In this document: positions 1 to 11,441 of the stretch, in pieces
How positions within the stretch are numbered: the stretch's first letter is position 1
Layout of the letters: each line of letters starts with the position of its first letter
DNA from: Arthrobacter sp. ATA002
GTDB taxonomy: Bacteria; Actinomycetota; Actinomycetes; Actinomycetales; Micrococcaceae
DNA: 64,000 nucleotides
NCBI RefSeq assembly: GCF_026898095.1
Contig: NZ_CP114015.1
Coordinates: 2,666,001 to 2,730,000 of the forward strand
Direction: 5' to 3'
The notes under the pieces: model-generated
Seen by the model: only the letters and a program-made list of their open reading frames with translations
Told to the model about the DNA's origin: nothing
Database searches by the model: none
Translations under genes and position numbers: made by a program

Positions 1-1285
1 CGGCGGCCAGGGTGAAGGTCAGGGACGACCCGCCGTAGGAGATGAAGGGCAGCGGAACGCCGATTACGGGCAGGAGGCCGGTTACCATGGCGATGTTCAC
101 GAAGGCCTGCCCGATGATCCAGACCAGGATGGACCCGCAGACAATGCGGATAAACGGATCGGTGTGGCGCATGGTCATCCGGATCGTGGCCACAGCCAGG
201 ACACCGAAGAGCAGCACGATCAGCAGCGTGCCCAGCAGCCCGAACTCCTCGCCGATGATCGCGAAAATAAAGTCGTTGTGCGCCTCGGGGATCCAGCTCC
301 ACTTTTGCCGGCTCTGACCAATCCCCACGCCGAACCAGCCCCCGGAGGCCAGGGCGTACATGCCCGCATTGGCCTGGTCGCAAAGGCCGGCGCCGCAGTC
401 CTCCCCCAGCCAGGCGCTGATGCGGCTGGTGCGGTTGCTGCTGACAAGCGACATCAGGACGCCGCCCGCGCCGCCTGCGGCCACCATGACCGCCAGGAAC
501 CGCAGCGGCGCACCGGCGAAGAACAGGGCGGCGATCATGATCATGACCATGATGATCACGGTGCCGAGGTCCCTGCCGATCAGGACCAGGCCGATCAGGA
601 CAGCACCGCCCGGAAAGACCACCGGCACGAGGGCGTGCTTCCACTGGGTCAGGAGTTTTTGCTTCATGGACAGCACGGAGGCGAACCAAATGGCCATGGC
701 CAGTTTGGCCGCTTCCGAGGGCTGGCCTGTAATGGGACCTATTTCAATCCAGTTGCGGTTGCCGCCAACCTCTTTGCCAATGCCGGGGATAAAGACCAGG
801 ATCAGCAGGAAGAAAGCTGCCACCAAGGCCGGCCAGGCAAGCTTCCGGTACGCCTGGGGGCCGAGGCGGGAAAGGCCCAGCATCGCCGCAACCCCCAGGC
901 CGGCGAACAGTGCCTGCTTCACGAAGAAACTGAAGGTGCTCCCGGCGGATTCCCCCGCCGAAGCGGCAATCGATTCCACCGAGGAAGCGGAAAGCACCAT
1001 CATCAGCCCTATTGCCGTCAGCGCCAGCGAGGCGCCGAGGATGGTGTAGTACGCCGAACCGGTGGCTTTGCGGCGGCTGCCTTCAAGAAGGACGATGCCG
1101 CGCTCGAACAGCGACGGTTTTTTGTCCGGGTTCACCGGCCTGCGGGGAACGCGTGAGGAGCCGCGGGCGCCCGGCGGCGACGGCGCCGGCCGGGGTGCCG
1201 CAGGGCCGGTGCCGGCGGCGGATGCTGCCGGCCGTTTGGGCCGGATGACAGGCTTGCGGGGATTCCCTGAGGACGTAGTGACCAT
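1..1285 (-). CDS. ftsW: FtsW, peptidoglycan polymerase of the divisome (3' end outside window)
   Basis: SEDS-family septal glycan polymerase, an inner-membrane protein that works with FtsI (PBP3) on lipid II. The ATG at 1285 directly follows the murD stop, so the two are translationally adjacent. The reading frame stays open to base 1, so the C-terminus is missing. A basic, Pro/Ala-rich cytoplasmic tail of about 60 residues precedes the first membrane segment. Visible SEDS features are successive hydrophobic helices, GNRNWIEIG, a loop with GQSRQKWSWIPEAHNDFIFA (a hallmark of FtsW/RodA), and GVPLPFISYGGSS near the left edge. RodA is the alternative, but position within dcw after murD argues for FtsW. 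Confidence 0.95.
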   Translation of the reverse strand, partial: MVTTSSGNPRKPVIRPKRPAASAAGTGPAAPRPAPSPPGARGSSRVPRRPVNPDKKPSLFERGIVLLEGSRRKATGSAYYTILGASLALTAIGLMMVLSASSVESIAASAGESAGSTFSFFVKQALFAGLGVAAMLGLSRLGPQAYRKLAWPALVAAFFLLILVFIPGIGKEVGGNRNWIEIGPITGQPSEAAKLAMAIWFASVLSMKQKLLTQWKHALVPVVFPGGAVLIGLVLIGRDLGTVIIMVMIMIAALFFAGAPLRFLAVMVAAGGAGGVLMSLVSSNRTSRISAWLGEDCGAGLCDQANAGMYALASGGWFGVGIGQSRQKWSWIPEAHNDFIFAIIGEEFGLLGTLLIVLLFGVLAVATIRMTMRHTDPFIRIVCGSILVWIIGQAFVNIAMVTGLLPVIGVPLPFISYGGSSLTFTLAA

Positions 1286-2845
1286 CTAGGGCTCCTTAGA
1301 AGTCTGCGCCTGTCCTTCCACGTACCCGCGGACGGCCTCGATGAAAGCGTCTCCGCGGTGCGCGTAAGACGCGAACTGATCCATGGACGCCGCTGCCGGC
1401 GCCATGAGCACGGTGTCCCCCGGCCGGGCTTCAGCGGCTGCGGCGGTGACGGCCAGGGCCATCACGTCCTCCCCGGTGACGATGGGCCTGGATACGTGCC
1501 TTCCACCAGTGTGGGGCGGGACGGCGTCAATCACCGGCACCTGCGGCGCGTGTCGTGCCAGCGCATCACGCAGGGCGGAGGAATCGGCACCAATGAGGAT
1601 CACGGCCCGCAGCCGGGCAGCGTGGTCCCGGGCCAGGCTGTCGTATTCGACGCCCTTGGGCAGCCCGCCGGCAATCCATACCACCGGGTCAAAGGCCGAG
1701 AGCGAGGCAGCAGCGGCGTGCGGGTTGGTGGCCTTGGAATCGTTGACCCACAGGACACCGCCCAGGCGGGCCACCGGCTGGATGCGGTGCTCCCCGGGAG
1801 TGTAGGCCCGGAGTCCGTCGCGGACAGCCACGGGTTCGACGCCGTACGCCCGGACCAGCGCTGCTGCCGCGAGGGCGTTGGCGACCAGGTGACGGGGCGC
1901 GTATTCGCCCAAATCGGCCAGCGAGGCGAGCTCCGCTGCGGAATCCTTGCGCTCTTCGATAAACGCCCGGTCCACCAGGAGGTTCTCCACCATGCCCACC
2001 ATGGAAACCGCCGGCATCCCGGTGGTGAACCCCACGGCCCGGCAGCCTTCAATGACGTCGGCTTCTTCGACCATGTGCTCGGTCTCGGCCTGCTCGGCGT
2101 TGTAGATGCAGGCGATCCGGGTGTTCTCGTAGATTTTCGCCTTGTCGGCAAGGTACGCCTCGTAGGATCCGTGCCAGTCGACGTGGTCTTCCGCCACGTT
2201 CAGGCACACGCTCGCCAGGGGCGAAACCGAGGCGGACCAGTGAAGCTGGAAGCTGGAGAGCTCCACCGCGATGACGTCGTAACCCTGCGGGTCCCTGATG
2301 GCATCGAGGATCGGAGTGCCCACGTTCCCGGCGGCGATGGCTCGCAGGCCTGCGGCCCGGAGCATGCTTTCGGTCATCGACACGGTGGTGGTTTTACCGT
2401 TGGTGCCCGTGATGGTCAGCCATTCGGCGGTCCTGCGGCCTTCCCGAATGCGCACCCGCCACGCCAGTTCCACGTCCCCCCACACCGGGATTCCGGCGTC
2501 GGAGGCGGCAACCATCAGCGGATGGAACGGGCTGAAACCGGGCGAGGTGACCACGAGCTCCGCCGGTTCGCCGTCGACAAGCGGCAGCGCCTCGGCATGG
2601 GCAGCACCCAGCAGCACGTCGGCGGCGCCGACGATGCGCAGGGTGTCCGCCTTGGCCTGGTTCTCTTCATTGTCCCGGGCGTCCACGACCACTACCCGGG
2701 CACCAAGTTCGATCAGGGTGTCGGCGGCTGAGAAGCCGGACAGGCCGATGCCGGTGACGGCCACGCGCAGTCCGCGCCACGGCGCGTCCCAGGTGGTGAG
2801 TTCATCCAGCCGGGAATTGGAACTGCTCAATTTCCTACCACCCAT
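1286..2845 (-). CDS. murD: UDP-N-acetylmuramoylalanine--D-glutamate ligase
   Basis: Cytoplasmic Mur ligase adding D-Glu to UDP-MurNAc-L-Ala. An N-terminal Rossmann-like fold ([13 protein letters not shown]) is followed by the ATP-binding loop GTNGKTTT at residues 147-154 and the Mur ligase middle and C-terminal domains ([29 protein letters not shown]). It is 519 residues from the ATG at 2845, which overlaps the end of mraY. A TTG at 2830, preceded by GGTAGGA and overlapping the mraY stop as TTGA, is an equally good start and gives 514 residues. The gene lies between mraY and ftsW in a tightly coupled operon. The frame is intact. Confidence 0.96.
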   Translation of the reverse strand: MGGRKLSSSNSRLDELTTWDAPWRGLRVAVTGIGLSGFSAADTLIELGARVVVVDARDNEENQAKADTLRIVGAADVLLGAAHAEALPLVDGEPAELVVTSPGFSPFHPLMVAASDAGIPVWGDVELAWRVRIREGRRTAEWLTITGTNGKTTTVSMTESMLRAAGLRAIAAGNVGTPILDAIRDPQGYDVIAVELSSFQLHWSASVSPLASVCLNVAEDHVDWHGSYEAYLADKAKIYENTRIACIYNAEQAETEHMVEEADVIEGCRAVGFTTGMPAVSMVGMVENLLVDRAFIEERKDSAAELASLADLGEYAPRHLVANALAAAALVRAYGVEPVAVRDGLRAYTPGEHRIQPVARLGGVLWVNDSKATNPHAAAASLSAFDPVVWIAGGLPKGVEYDSLARDHAARLRAVILIGADSSALRDALARHAPQVPVIDAVPPHTGGRHVSRPIVTGEDVMALAVTAAAAEARPGDTVLMAPAAASMDQFASYAHRGDAFIEAVRGYVEGQAQTSKEP

Positions 2846-3930
2846 TCAGCGTAGAAGAGACCCAGGGCAACGGCTACGCACAGTCCGGCGACGATCCAGA
2901 ACCGGACCACCACTGTAACTTCGGCCCAGCCTTTGAGCTCGAAGTGATGCTGCAGGGGTGCCATCTTGAAGACGCGCTTACCCCCGCTGAGTTTGAAATA
3001 TCCCACCTGGATGATCACGGAGAGCGTGATGATGACAAAGAGCCCGGCGAGGATCACGAGCAGCAGCTCGGTGCGCGAGAGAATGGCGAATGCCGCAATG
3101 GCACCTCCGATGGCCAGAGACCCGGTGTCGCCCATGAAGATCTTGGCCGGGGAGGTGTTCCACCAGAGGAAGCCCACGAGCGCCCCGGCCATGGCCCCTG
3201 CCAGCAGGGCCAGGTCCATGGGGTCCCGGACTTCGTAACAGACGCTTCCGGAACCCGGGGCCCCGCAGCTTTGGTTGGACTGCCAGATCCCGATCAGGAA
3301 GTAGGCTCCGAAAACGAGGATGGAGGCGCCGGCGGCAAGGCCGTCCAGGCCGTCCGCCAGGTTCACCCCGTTGGAGGTACCGGTAATGATCAGGTTCGCC
3401 CACACGATGAAAAGGATGGCGCCGATCAGGGTCCCGGCAAAGGCCAGGTCGAAATTGGTGTCGCGGATGAAGGAGATCTTTGTTGACGCCGGGGTCCGGC
3501 CCTGGTCATTCGGGAAGTTCAGGGCCAGGATGGCGAACGCAACGCCAACCAGGGTCTGCAGGATGATCTTTGCCTTGGCGTTCAATCCCAGGCTGCGCTG
3601 GCGGGAGATTTTGGTGTAGTCGTCGATGAACCCCACCATCCCCATGCCCACCATCAGGAACAACACCAGCAGTCCGGAGGCCGAGGGTCCGAAGCTGCCC
3701 GGGTTAATGGCGTAGCTGATCAGGTGCGTAATGGAGTAGGACGCCACCACGGACGCGACAATGACGGCGCCGCCCATGGTGGGGGTGCCGCGCTTGGTGT
3801 GGTGCGACGTCGGTCCGTCGTCGCGGACAAACTGCCCGTAGCTTTTCCGGACGAGGAAACGGATGAACAGCGGCGTGCCGATGAAGGCAAAGATCAGGGC
3901 CAGCGAGGAGCCAATAAGCAGGGAAACCAC
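2827..3930 (-). CDS. mraY: Phospho-N-acetylmuramoyl-pentapeptide transferase
   Basis: Integral membrane enzyme forming lipid I from UDP-MurNAc-pentapeptide and undecaprenyl phosphate. It is 367 residues, normal for the family. Signatures include [12 protein letters not shown] near residues 43-54, GFIDDYTK, the catalytic [21 protein letters not shown] and HHFELKGW near the C-terminus, set among about ten hydrophobic helices. The start is GTG at 3930, overlapping the murF stop by one base (TAGTG), so translation is coupled to murF. The frame is intact. Confidence 0.97.
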   Translation of the reverse strand: MVSLLIGSSLALIFAFIGTPLFIRFLVRKSYGQFVRDDGPTSHHTKRGTPTMGGAVIVASVVASYSITHLISYAINPGSFGPSASGLLVLFLMVGMGMVGFIDDYTKISRQRSLGLNAKAKIILQTLVGVAFAILALNFPNDQGRTPASTKISFIRDTNFDLAFAGTLIGAILFIVWANLIITGTSNGVNLADGLDGLAAGASILVFGAYFLIGIWQSNQSCGAPGSGSVCYEVRDPMDLALLAGAMAGALVGFLWWNTSPAKIFMGDTGSLAIGGAIAAFAILSRTELLLVILAGLFVIITLSVIIQVGYFKLSGGKRVFKMAPLQHHFELKGWAEVTVVVRFWIVAGLCVAVALGLFYAEWVVGN

Positions 3931-5449
3931 TACAGCATGCCTCCGGCTTCCCCGGAGCGGTCCGGGCTCGTGTGCTGCGGCCGGGAGTCCGGCGTGGCGG
4001 AGGTTGCAGATGGGGCGTTCAAAGCTATCCGATCACCGAGGTAGCGCAGGGCAGCGCCGTTGGAGGATTCGAAGAGAACCAGGTCGCCGGGTTCCAGCGA
4101 CTCGGCCAGGATGCGCTCGGCATCCGCGGCTGTTTCCACGAAGACGGATTCGTCTCCCCAGGACCCTTCCATGACGGCTCCGGTGTGCATGGCGCGTGCA
4201 CCGGTGCCGACCACAATGAGCTTGGAAATGTTGAGGCGGACCACGTACCGGCCCACGGCGTCGTGTTCGGTGACCGAGGCGTCGCCGAGCTCCAGCATTT
4301 CGCCCAGCACGGCCCAGGTGCGCCGGCCGCGGCCAAGTTCGGCCAGGGTGCGCAGGGCGGCGCGCATGGATTCGGGGTTGGCGTTGTAGGCATCGTTGAT
4401 GACGGTGACGCCGTCAGCACGGTCGGTGCGTTCCATGCGCCAGCGGCTGGCGGCCTTCTGGCCGGACAGGCCGGCGGCAATCCGTTCGGCCGGAACACCG
4501 GCGGCGTACGCGGCGGCGCCGGCGGCCAGGAGGTTTGCCGTGTGGTGGGCGCCAATCAGTCCGGATTCCACGGGATATTCGCTCCCGTCCGGGAACCGGA
4601 GGGTGAAGACGGGCCGGCCGAGGGCATCGGTGCGGGCGTCCACGGCGCGCAGGGCGGATTTCGCTCCGTGCGCTTCTTCCGGTGACGACGTGAAGTACAG
4701 GACGTTGACGTCCGATCCCGCCCGCGCCGCCATGGCTGCCACACGGATGTCGTCCGCGTTCAGGACGGCGGTGCCGCCCGGGGCCAGGGCCTCGACAAGC
4801 TCTCCCTTGGCTTTGGCGATGTTCTCCACGCCGCCAAACTCGCCGGCATGCGCGGTGCCCACGCAGAGGACGACTCCGATGTCGGGACGGACCATGGAGG
4901 CCAGGTACTCAATGTGCCCGACGCCGGTGGCCCCCATTTCCACCACGAGGTAGCGGGTGCCGTAGCCTGCCTCGAAAATGGTCAGCGGCACGCCGACTTC
5001 CCCGTTGTAGGACCCCACCGGGGACGTGGTGTCCCCTTCGGCGCGCAGGATCCCGGCGAGCAGGTCCTTGGTGGTGGTCTTGCCCGCGGATCCGGTGATG
5101 CCGATGACGGTCAGGGTGCGTTCGCACGCAGCCGCCGGACGATCTCGGCGGCCAGCGCACCCATCGCCAGGACGGCGTCGGGCACCTGGACGGCCGGGTA
5201 CACGTCTCCGTTTGAATCCGTCACCGGTCGCTCCACCAGGGCCAGGACGGCACCGCGGGCAAAGGCCGCTTCGACGAAAAGATGGCCGTCGGAGGCCTCA
5301 CCCGGTTTGGCGATGAAGAGGGACCCCGGCAACGATTCCCGGGAGTCGGTTGTGGCCGAGTTCACGATCGTATCCGGCGCCGGTGCGGCTCCGCCGATCA
5401 GGTCGCCGCCCGTGATTACCGCTATGTCTGCTGCGCTAAGTTCAATCAT
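3930..5449 (-). CDS. murF: UDP-MurNAc-tripeptide--D-alanyl-D-alanine ligase (one frameshift)
   Basis: Adds D-Ala-D-Ala to complete the UDP-MurNAc-pentapeptide in the cytoplasm. ATG at 5449 opens [19 protein letters not shown], the usual MurF N-terminal domain. The frame breaks at about 5113 (after RRLRANA) and resumes one base out with [19 protein letters not shown], the ATP-binding loop. It then runs through [15 protein letters not shown] and [11 protein letters not shown] to the stop at 3930. Restoring one base gives about 506 residues, as expected. MurF is essential and every motif is present, so the break is most likely a sequencing deletion. MurE stops 7 bases upstream; mraY follows with a 1-base overlap. 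Confidence 0.93.
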
Positions 5450-5455
5450 GACGAA

Positions 5456-7131
5456 TTAGGACTCTACCCCGTCGCCGGACAGCACAGGGAATCCGTACCT
5501 TGTCAAAGCCTGCCTCAGTTCAACGCGGTCGTCGAGGGCCACATTCACTCCTTTAACTTCCTGGAATACTTCGTGTCCCCGCCCGGCCACCAGCACCGTA
5601 TCCTGCGGGCGGGCCATGGCGACGGCGCGGTCTATGGCCGCGGCGCGGGGTGCCACTTCAACGATTTCACAGCGCAGTGATTCCCCGTCGCGGGCAGCCC
5701 GGGCTCCGGCCAGTACATCGGCGCGGATGGCCGCTTCGTCCTCGTCGTGGGGGTCGTCGTCGGTGACAATCACCACGTCGGCGAGCCGGGCGGCGATGGC
5801 GCCCATCAGCGGCCGCTTAGTCTGATCCCGTTCCCCGGTGGCGCCAAAGACCACGATGACGCGCGGCTGCGGCCGGGCGGAGGAGCGGCCGCCACCGCCT
5901 GAAGCGGGAGCTTCCCGGCGAACCGACTGCAGCGTCCGTGCCAGCGCATCGGGGTTGTGGGCAAAATCGACAATTGCCGCGGGCGCCCGCCCACCAGCTG
6001 CATCCTGCCGGGAACTTCGACGGTGAACGGATCCCTGCGGTCCAGGGCCTCCTGCAGCTGTTCCTGGTCGACTCCGGAGGCCAGCACCATCAGCACTGCC
6101 AGCGCCGCATTGGAGACGTTGAAGGTGCCGGGCAGCCCGGTTCCGGCCCGCAGGAACGCGCCGCCGGGTCCGCGCAGGACGAAACGGTGTCCCAGGCCCG
6201 CGCGCTCGACGCCGGTCACCCTCCAGTCCGCCTCACCCGCGTCCTCCCGGGTGGCCAGTGTCCACACCGGGACCGGCGCTTCCGCGGCCATCCGGGCTCC
6301 CCATTCGTCGTCAACCGTTATAACCGCGCGGCTGGAGCGTTCGGGCGTGAAGAGGGCGGCCTTGGCCGTGAAGTACTCGTCCATGGACCCGTGCAGGTCC
6401 AGGTGGTCCTGCGTGAGGTTCGTGAATCCGGCAACGTCAAAGAGGACGCCGTCCACCCGGCGGTAGGAAATGGCGTGCGACGAGACCTCCATGGCCGCAG
6501 CATCCAGGCCCTTCTCCCGCATCAGGGCCAGCAGTCCGTGCACCTGGGGTGACTCGGGCGTGGTCAGGGTACTCGCGATGGGTTCGCCGCCGGCCAGGAT
6601 TTCAATCGTGCCGATAAGGCCGGTGGTCTTCCCGAGGGCGGCGAGCAGCGCATTGATGAAGTACGTTGTGGTCGTCTTACCGTTGGTGCCCGTGACACCG
6701 AACAGTGTGGGCGCTGTTCCGTCCTGAGGCCGGCTGCGGAAGACTGCCGCGGCGAGCGGACCCACGAGGCGTCGCGGATCATCCGTCACGTACACCGGGA
6801 CCGGCAGCTGCCCCAGCCCGGCAGCGCCGTCGGGATCCGTGAGCACGGCTGCGGCACCCGCGGCAGCGGCGTCCGGGGCGAAGCGTGCGCCGTGGTGGCG
6901 TGCGCCGGGCAGGGCAACGTACAGGTCGCCCGGCTGCACGTCGCGGGAGTCGATCGTGAGGCCGGTCAACAGGACATCGTGTTCCCCGCCGGAGTTCCGG
7001 GCCGGCGTGGCCGCCGGCAGCCCGCCGGCCGCCAGGACGCCGGCCGCCTCCCTGAGGGATACGGGTTCCTGCGCGGAGGGCCGCATTCCGCTTCCCGGAC
7101 GGGGCGGATTGCTCTGATCACTTGTAGGCAC
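5456..7131 (-). CDS. murE: UDP-MurNAc-L-Ala-D-Glu--diamino acid ligase (one frameshift)
   Basis: Third-residue Mur ligase. Start is GTG at 7131. The first frame carries a Mur ligase N-terminal domain (GLTIDSRDVQPGDLYVAL), the P-loop [15 protein letters not shown], and TNLTQDHLDLHGSMDEYF with the substrate Lys region. The frame breaks near 5988, inside VPGRMQLVGGRP, and resumes as IVDFAHNPDALARTLQ, VIVVFGATGERDQTKRPLM and DDDPHDEDEAAIR. The last segment resembles the amino-acid specificity loop, but I cannot say from it whether the substrate is L-Lys or meso-DAP; Arthrobacter relatives use Lys. The break lies in a G/C run and is probably a missing base. MurF follows directly. Confidence 0.93.
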
Positions 7132-7227
7132 TGCATTGCTCCAGAAAATTGACGTGGTGCTCGTAAAAGGATGGACCCGTACCGCCGGCGGGGCCGCTGC
7201 TGCCCGGACCGCCCGGGACGCGGAGAC

Positions 7228-9021
7228 TCAGTACTCCACGGGATACAGCTCCGGTGCCGATTCGGACGGAGGTACGTTCCGCGTGGTCAATACCTGTTCC
7301 ATGACCTTCTTAAAGGTCTTTCCCGGGTCCAGGACCTGCAGCGACCCCTCGGGCCGCTGCAGCGTTACGACCGCCACGTACTGGGGATCGTCCATTGGTG
7401 CAATACCAGCATAGGAGAGTGTGTAGCCGTCGTAGCCCCCGTTGGCACCCGGCGCCTCCGCCGTGCCGGTCTTGGAACCCACCCGGTACTGGTCAAGCCT
7501 GCCCCCGGCCCCCGATCCCTCCGCTGTCACGGTTTCCAGCATGTGCTGGACTTCACGGGCCGTTTCCTCGGACACCACGCGGGCTGGCCCGGCCTTCTCC
7601 GCCGGAGTCTCGGTACCGTCGGCTGCCACGTAACCGTCAATGATGCTCGGCGCCAGCCGCACGCCGTCGTTCGCGATGGTCTGGTAAACCATCGCGGTGT
7701 GCAACGCGGTCTGGGCCAGCCCCTGGCCAAAAAGCACCGTGTACTGCTGCCGGGTATCCCACTGGTCGGGGGTGGCCAGGATGCCTGACGTCTCGCCGTT
7801 GAGCCCCACGTCCAGGGGCTGGCCGATCCCGAACTTTCGCAGCCAGTCGTACCGTTCCTGCGGCGTCAGCTGCTGCCCGATCATGACCGTGCCGGTGTTC
7901 ATCGACTTGGTCAGGATGCCGGCCGCCGTCATGTGCACCGTGCCGTGGTCGAAGGCGTCCTTGAACGTCTGCCCGTCAACGGTGTAAGTGGACGGGATCT
8001 CGAATTGGGAAAGCGGATCGATGATCCCCTGCTCGAGGGCAGCGGCCATGGTGATGACCTTGGTGGTGGAACCCGGTTCGAAAGGCACCGTTACGGACAG
8101 CGGCTGCCGGGACTCCGCCGGTGTCAGCCCGGGGTTGTTGGGATCGACGGTGGTGGATTCAGCCATGACAATGACGCGGCCCGTATCGACCTCGACCACC
8201 ACCACGTTGCCCCATTCCGCGTTGTATTCCTGGACCTGGCTCGCGATGGTCTGCTGGGCGAACCACTGCAGGTCCTGGTCGATGCTCAGCTTGACGGAAT
8301 CGCCGTCCACCACCGGGGAATCCTCGTTGGTGGCATAGGGGATGCGGATGCCGTCCCCGCCGATTTCGTAGGTCTTGCTGCCCGGTTTCCCTGCCAGGAC
8401 GTCATCCTGCGTGAGTTCGAGCCCTTCCTGCGGCCCGTCCGTGCCCAGGAAGCCCACGATGGAGCCCGCCACGGCTCCGGAGGGATAGGTGCGCAGGGTG
8501 GTGCGGTCCGCGTAAATGCCGGGGAACTTGACCGCCAGGACCTTGTCCTTGATTTCGGGGGTCACCGTCTTGGCAACGAAATTGAATGTGTTGTCGCCCA
8601 GCACGGAACCGCGGAGGGTCTCAGGGTCCTGGCCCAGGATGGCGGACAGTTCATCAAACGCCTGGTCGAAGCTGATGTCTTCCAGGACCCCCTCTGCATT
8701 GCGGCGGGGGTATTCCTGTTCGCCGGTGTAATCGTGGGACAGGGTCTGGTCCACCACTATGTCAAAACGTTCGACGCTGCGGGCCAGGTAGTTGCCGTCG
8801 GAGTCCAGGATGCTGCCGCGCAGGGGCGGGATGGTCTGGGTGGTCAGCCGCTTTGCAACGGCGGCCTCCGCCATGCCCTCGGGGTCGACCGCCTGCACCT
8901 GGAACAGGCGCACGCCCAGTACGGTCAACATGACCAGGGCAAGGATCAACCCGGTCCGGAGCCTGCCGGTAACGATGGCTACCCTGTGGTTGTCCCGTCC
9001 GGGACCCCGCTCTCTTGCCAC
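7228..9021 (-). CDS. ftsI: FtsI, septal class B penicillin-binding transpeptidase
   Basis: Cross-links septal peptidoglycan with FtsW. It is 597 residues from a GTG at 9021. There is a short basic cytoplasmic tail, one signal anchor (LILALVMLTVLGVRLF, residues 25-40), and a dimerisation/pedestal domain with RGSILDSDGNYLARS. In the transpeptidase domain the three active-site motifs are all intact: STTK at 318-321, SMN at 373-375 and KTGT at 517-520. No PASTA domain is present, unlike some actinobacterial class B PBPs. It lies between ftsL and murE; the 96-base gap to murE is the largest within the cluster. Confidence 0.96.
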   Translation of the reverse strand: MARERGPGRDNHRVAIVTGRLRTGLILALVMLTVLGVRLFQVQAVDPEGMAEAAVAKRLTTQTIPPLRGSILDSDGNYLARSVERFDIVVDQTLSHDYTGEQEYPRRNAEGVLEDISFDQAFDELSAILGQDPETLRGSVLGDNTFNFVAKTVTPEIKDKVLAVKFPGIYADRTTLRTYPSGAVAGSIVGFLGTDGPQEGLELTQDDVLAGKPGSKTYEIGGDGIRIPYATNEDSPVVDGDSVKLSIDQDLQWFAQQTIASQVQEYNAEWGNVVVVEVDTGRVIVMAESTTVDPNNPGLTPAESRQPLSVTVPFEPGSTTKVITMAAALEQGIIDPLSQFEIPSTYTVDGQTFKDAFDHGTVHMTAAGILTKSMNTGTVMIGQQLTPQERYDWLRKFGIGQPLDVGLNGETSGILATPDQWDTRQQYTVLFGQGLAQTALHTAMVYQTIANDGVRLAPSIIDGYVAADGTETPAEKAGPARVVSEETAREVQHMLETVTAEGSGAGGRLDQYRVGSKTGTAEAPGANGGYDGYTLSYAGIAPMDDPQYVAVVTLQRPEGSLQVLDPGKTFKKVMEQVLTTRNVPPSESAPELYPVEY

Positions 9022-9050
9022 AACGTATCCTCGTCACTGCTCGGTGGAGA

Positions 9051-9754
9051 TTAGTATCCGCTTCTCTGGACCGGAGCCGGGATGGTTCCGCCGTTCAGAT
9101 CTGCTTCCTGTTCGGCCGGGGCCGTTTCCGCTCCGGCCGGTGCGCCGGCCGCTGCCGCTGCCGCTTCGGCGGCCTCGGCTTCCCGGGCCTCGGCCGCCCG
9201 GGCTGACTCCCCGGCCGGCTCAGGGGCCGCACCGGCCGGCGCTACCGGCTGAGTCAGCACTTTGGGTGCTTCGATCAGCACAGTGGGAGGGGTGCCTTCC
9301 TCCGCCGGCACGGGGTTCCCCGTGACCGCGAGAGTTTCCAGATCAATGCTGCCGAAGGTCGAGGACGTCACCATGCCCAGATCAGTGGCCGCCGTGGCCA
9401 GAACCTGGGGCGCCTGGTGGTTTTCCAGCTGCTGCGTCAGGGCTTCATTGCGCTGTGCCAGCTCGGTCCGCTCGTTCTGCAGCTGGACCAGCTGGTACTG
9501 CCCGCTCGAAACGGAGATGTTGAGCAGCAGCACAGCACCGAGTCCAAGGATCATGGCGAGAAAGCAAAAGATGAACAGAGGTGCCCGGCGGCGGCTTTTG
9601 ACGCCGGCACCACCGACAGGGGCGTCCGGCGGCGGGGAGCGGAAGGGGCCGGGGCCGTCCGCGGGCTCCACTCGAGAGCGCGCGCGGTGTTCCCGTGGGT
9701 TGCCCGGCGGACAGCTCCTGTGGCTGCGTGCGGCCGCGTCTGTACCTGCGTCAT
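9051..9754 (-). CDS. ftsL: FtsL-like bitopic division protein (one frameshift)
   Basis: Identified by position between rsmH and ftsI and by architecture: a basic, low-complexity cytoplasmic N-terminus, a single membrane segment ([21 protein letters not shown]), then a coiled-coil-like stretch ([19 protein letters not shown]). An extracellular Ala/Pro/Glu-rich tail of about 80 residues is longer than in most FtsL proteins. The ATG at 9754 overlaps the rsmH stop (ATGA). That frame and the membrane-segment frame differ by one base, with the break somewhere in 9630-9690. The frame holding the membrane segment is also open back to 9842, inside rsmH, so the exact start is inferred from the overlap. 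Confidence 0.8.
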
Positions 9755-10748
9755 GATCCCGACCTGTCGCTCGCGGTTCGGATCCGCTCCACGGCCCGCA
9801 GCTTCGCGGAGGCGGCACGGGGATTCTCGGCAATTTCAGCATCGGTGGGAACCTCGGTTCCCTTGGTCAGGCGCTGCAGCTGCGCCTTGTGCTCGTCAAG
9901 TTCCACCGGAAAGCCCTTGGGCGCGGACGAACGCGCGCCGGCGGCAAAGACGCCCTTGACGATCTTGTCTTCCAGCGAGTGATAGGACATCACCACTACC
10001 CTGCCGCCAAGTTTCAGGACGGAAAGCGAGGCGGGGACGGCACGCTCCAAGACGTCCAGTTCCTCGTTGACTTCGATCCGCAGTGCCTGAAAGGTCCGCT
10101 TGGCCGGGTGTCCCCCGGTGCGGGCGGCACCGGCGGGCACCACGGTGCGTATAGCGTCCACCAGCTCACCCGTGGTGCTGAACGGCTTCACGGCGCGGGT
10201 TGAGACAATGGCGGAAGCTATCCGGCCGGCAAATTTTTCTTCTCCCCATTTGCGGATGACGGCTACGAGGTCTGACTCGCTGTACGTGTTGACGATGTCT
10301 GCCGCCGTGCGCCCGCGGCTGGTGTCCATCCGCATGTCCAGCGGTGCATCATAGGAGTAGGCGAAGCCGCGGTCGCGCTCGTCGAGCTGCAGGGACGATA
10401 CCCCCAGGTCAAAGAGCGCTCCGTCGATGCCGTCAAAGCCCAGGTCGGTGACGACGTCGGCAATCTCGTCATACACGGCATGCACCAGGTCGATGCGGTC
10501 CTTGAAGGGGGAAAGGCGTTCGCCCGCCAGGGCCAGTGCCTGCCGGTCCCGGTCGATGCCGATCACATGCAGCTGCGGGAAGCGCGCCAGCATGGCTTCC
10601 GTGTGGCCGCCCATGCCGAGCGTGGCATCCACGACGACGGCGGAACCATGGTCGGCCACGGCTCTTCGATTGCCGGAGCCAGCAGATTAATGCAGCGGTC
10701 ACGCAGCACCGGAACATGCCGTTCTTCGGTTGGGCGTTCTTCGCTCAT
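9751..10748 (-). CDS. rsmH: 16S rRNA m4C1402 N4-methyltransferase (one frameshift)
   Basis: MraW/RsmH methylates C1402 in the 16S rRNA P-site. ATG at 10748 gives [19 protein letters not shown], the usual HxPVL start. The frame breaks near 10660 and resumes with the SAM-binding loop [38 protein letters not shown] and [14 protein letters not shown]. Adding one base gives about 332 residues, normal length. All motifs survive, so I read the break as a sequencing error. The gene lies between mraZ and ftsL; the 201-base gap to mraZ holds no clear ORF. Confidence 0.93.
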
Positions 10749-10949
10749 CTGCTGTCCTTCCGCGTCCTGGGACGGCGGCGTAGTTCTTATATCAGACCCC
10801 CATCCGCGCCTCGCACTGCCTGCGCCTGGCTCCGGGGAAGTGAGTCAGGTGCCGGCCTTGCGGGGCGGCTGGAGATCTCATGCAAGAAACCGCTGCGGTC
10901 CGGTCTCTGTTTGCTGGTTGTTCAGTGGTGCTGGTGCGGTGCTGCCGGA

Positions 10950-11381
10950 CTAGAAGAGACCGGGCATGGTGTCCCCGTCGGTTTCCGAGAACGCCGTTTC
11001 CTGCTCCTCGAGGTAGATTTGCCACGCGTTTGCGTCCCAGATTTCCGCCCTTGTTCCCGCCCCGATCACGGCCAGTTCACGGCCGAGTCCGGCGTAGGCC
11101 CGCAGCGCCGGCGGAATGGTGATCCGACCCTGCTTGTCCGGGACTTCATCGGAGGCTCCCGACAGAAAGACCCGAATGTAATCCCGTGCCTGACGCGAGG
11201 AAAGCGGAGCTTCCCGCATCTGCTCATGGACCCGTTCGAACTCCTTCTGGCTAAACACGTAGATGCAGCGTTCCTGGCCCCTTGTCAGCACCAGTCCCCC
11301 GGCCAGTTCCTCGCGGAACTTTGCCGGCAGGATGATCCGCCCCTTCTCGTCCAGGCGAGGTGAATGTGTTCCGAGGAACAT
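10950..11381 (-). CDS. mraZ: MraZ, transcriptional regulator of the dcw cluster
   Basis: 143-residue SpoVT/AbrB-like DNA-binding protein with two tandem half-domains. Each contains the conserved core: [16 protein letters not shown] near residues 9-24 and [13 protein letters not shown] near residues 81-93. MraZ is the first gene of dcw and, in the family, represses its own operon by binding direct repeats upstream. Those repeats are visible here (see 11442-11473). ATG at 11381 is preceded by GGTGGTGA. The frame is intact. Confidence 0.97.
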   Translation of the reverse strand: MFLGTHSPRLDEKGRIILPAKFREELAGGLVLTRGQERCIYVFSQKEFERVHEQMREAPLSSRQARDYIRVFLSGASDEVPDKQGRITIPPALRAYAGLGRELAVIGAGTRAEIWDANAWQIYLEEQETAFSETDGDTMPGLF

Positions 11382-11441
11382 CAGTCACCACCCGTCTGAT
11401 TGGAAGAAGTTCCTCCTGCGCTGCCCCTACACTCTTATGGC

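Noticed and set aside
164..1156. A 330-codon plus-strand open frame opposite ftsW
   Set aside because: The minus strand encodes clear SEDS helices and motifs; the plus frame is low-complexity and has no ribosome site.
5456..10748. Calling murE, murF, ftsL and rsmH pseudogenes
   Set aside because: These genes are essential, all their motifs are present, and one base repairs each. Sequencing error is the simpler reading.
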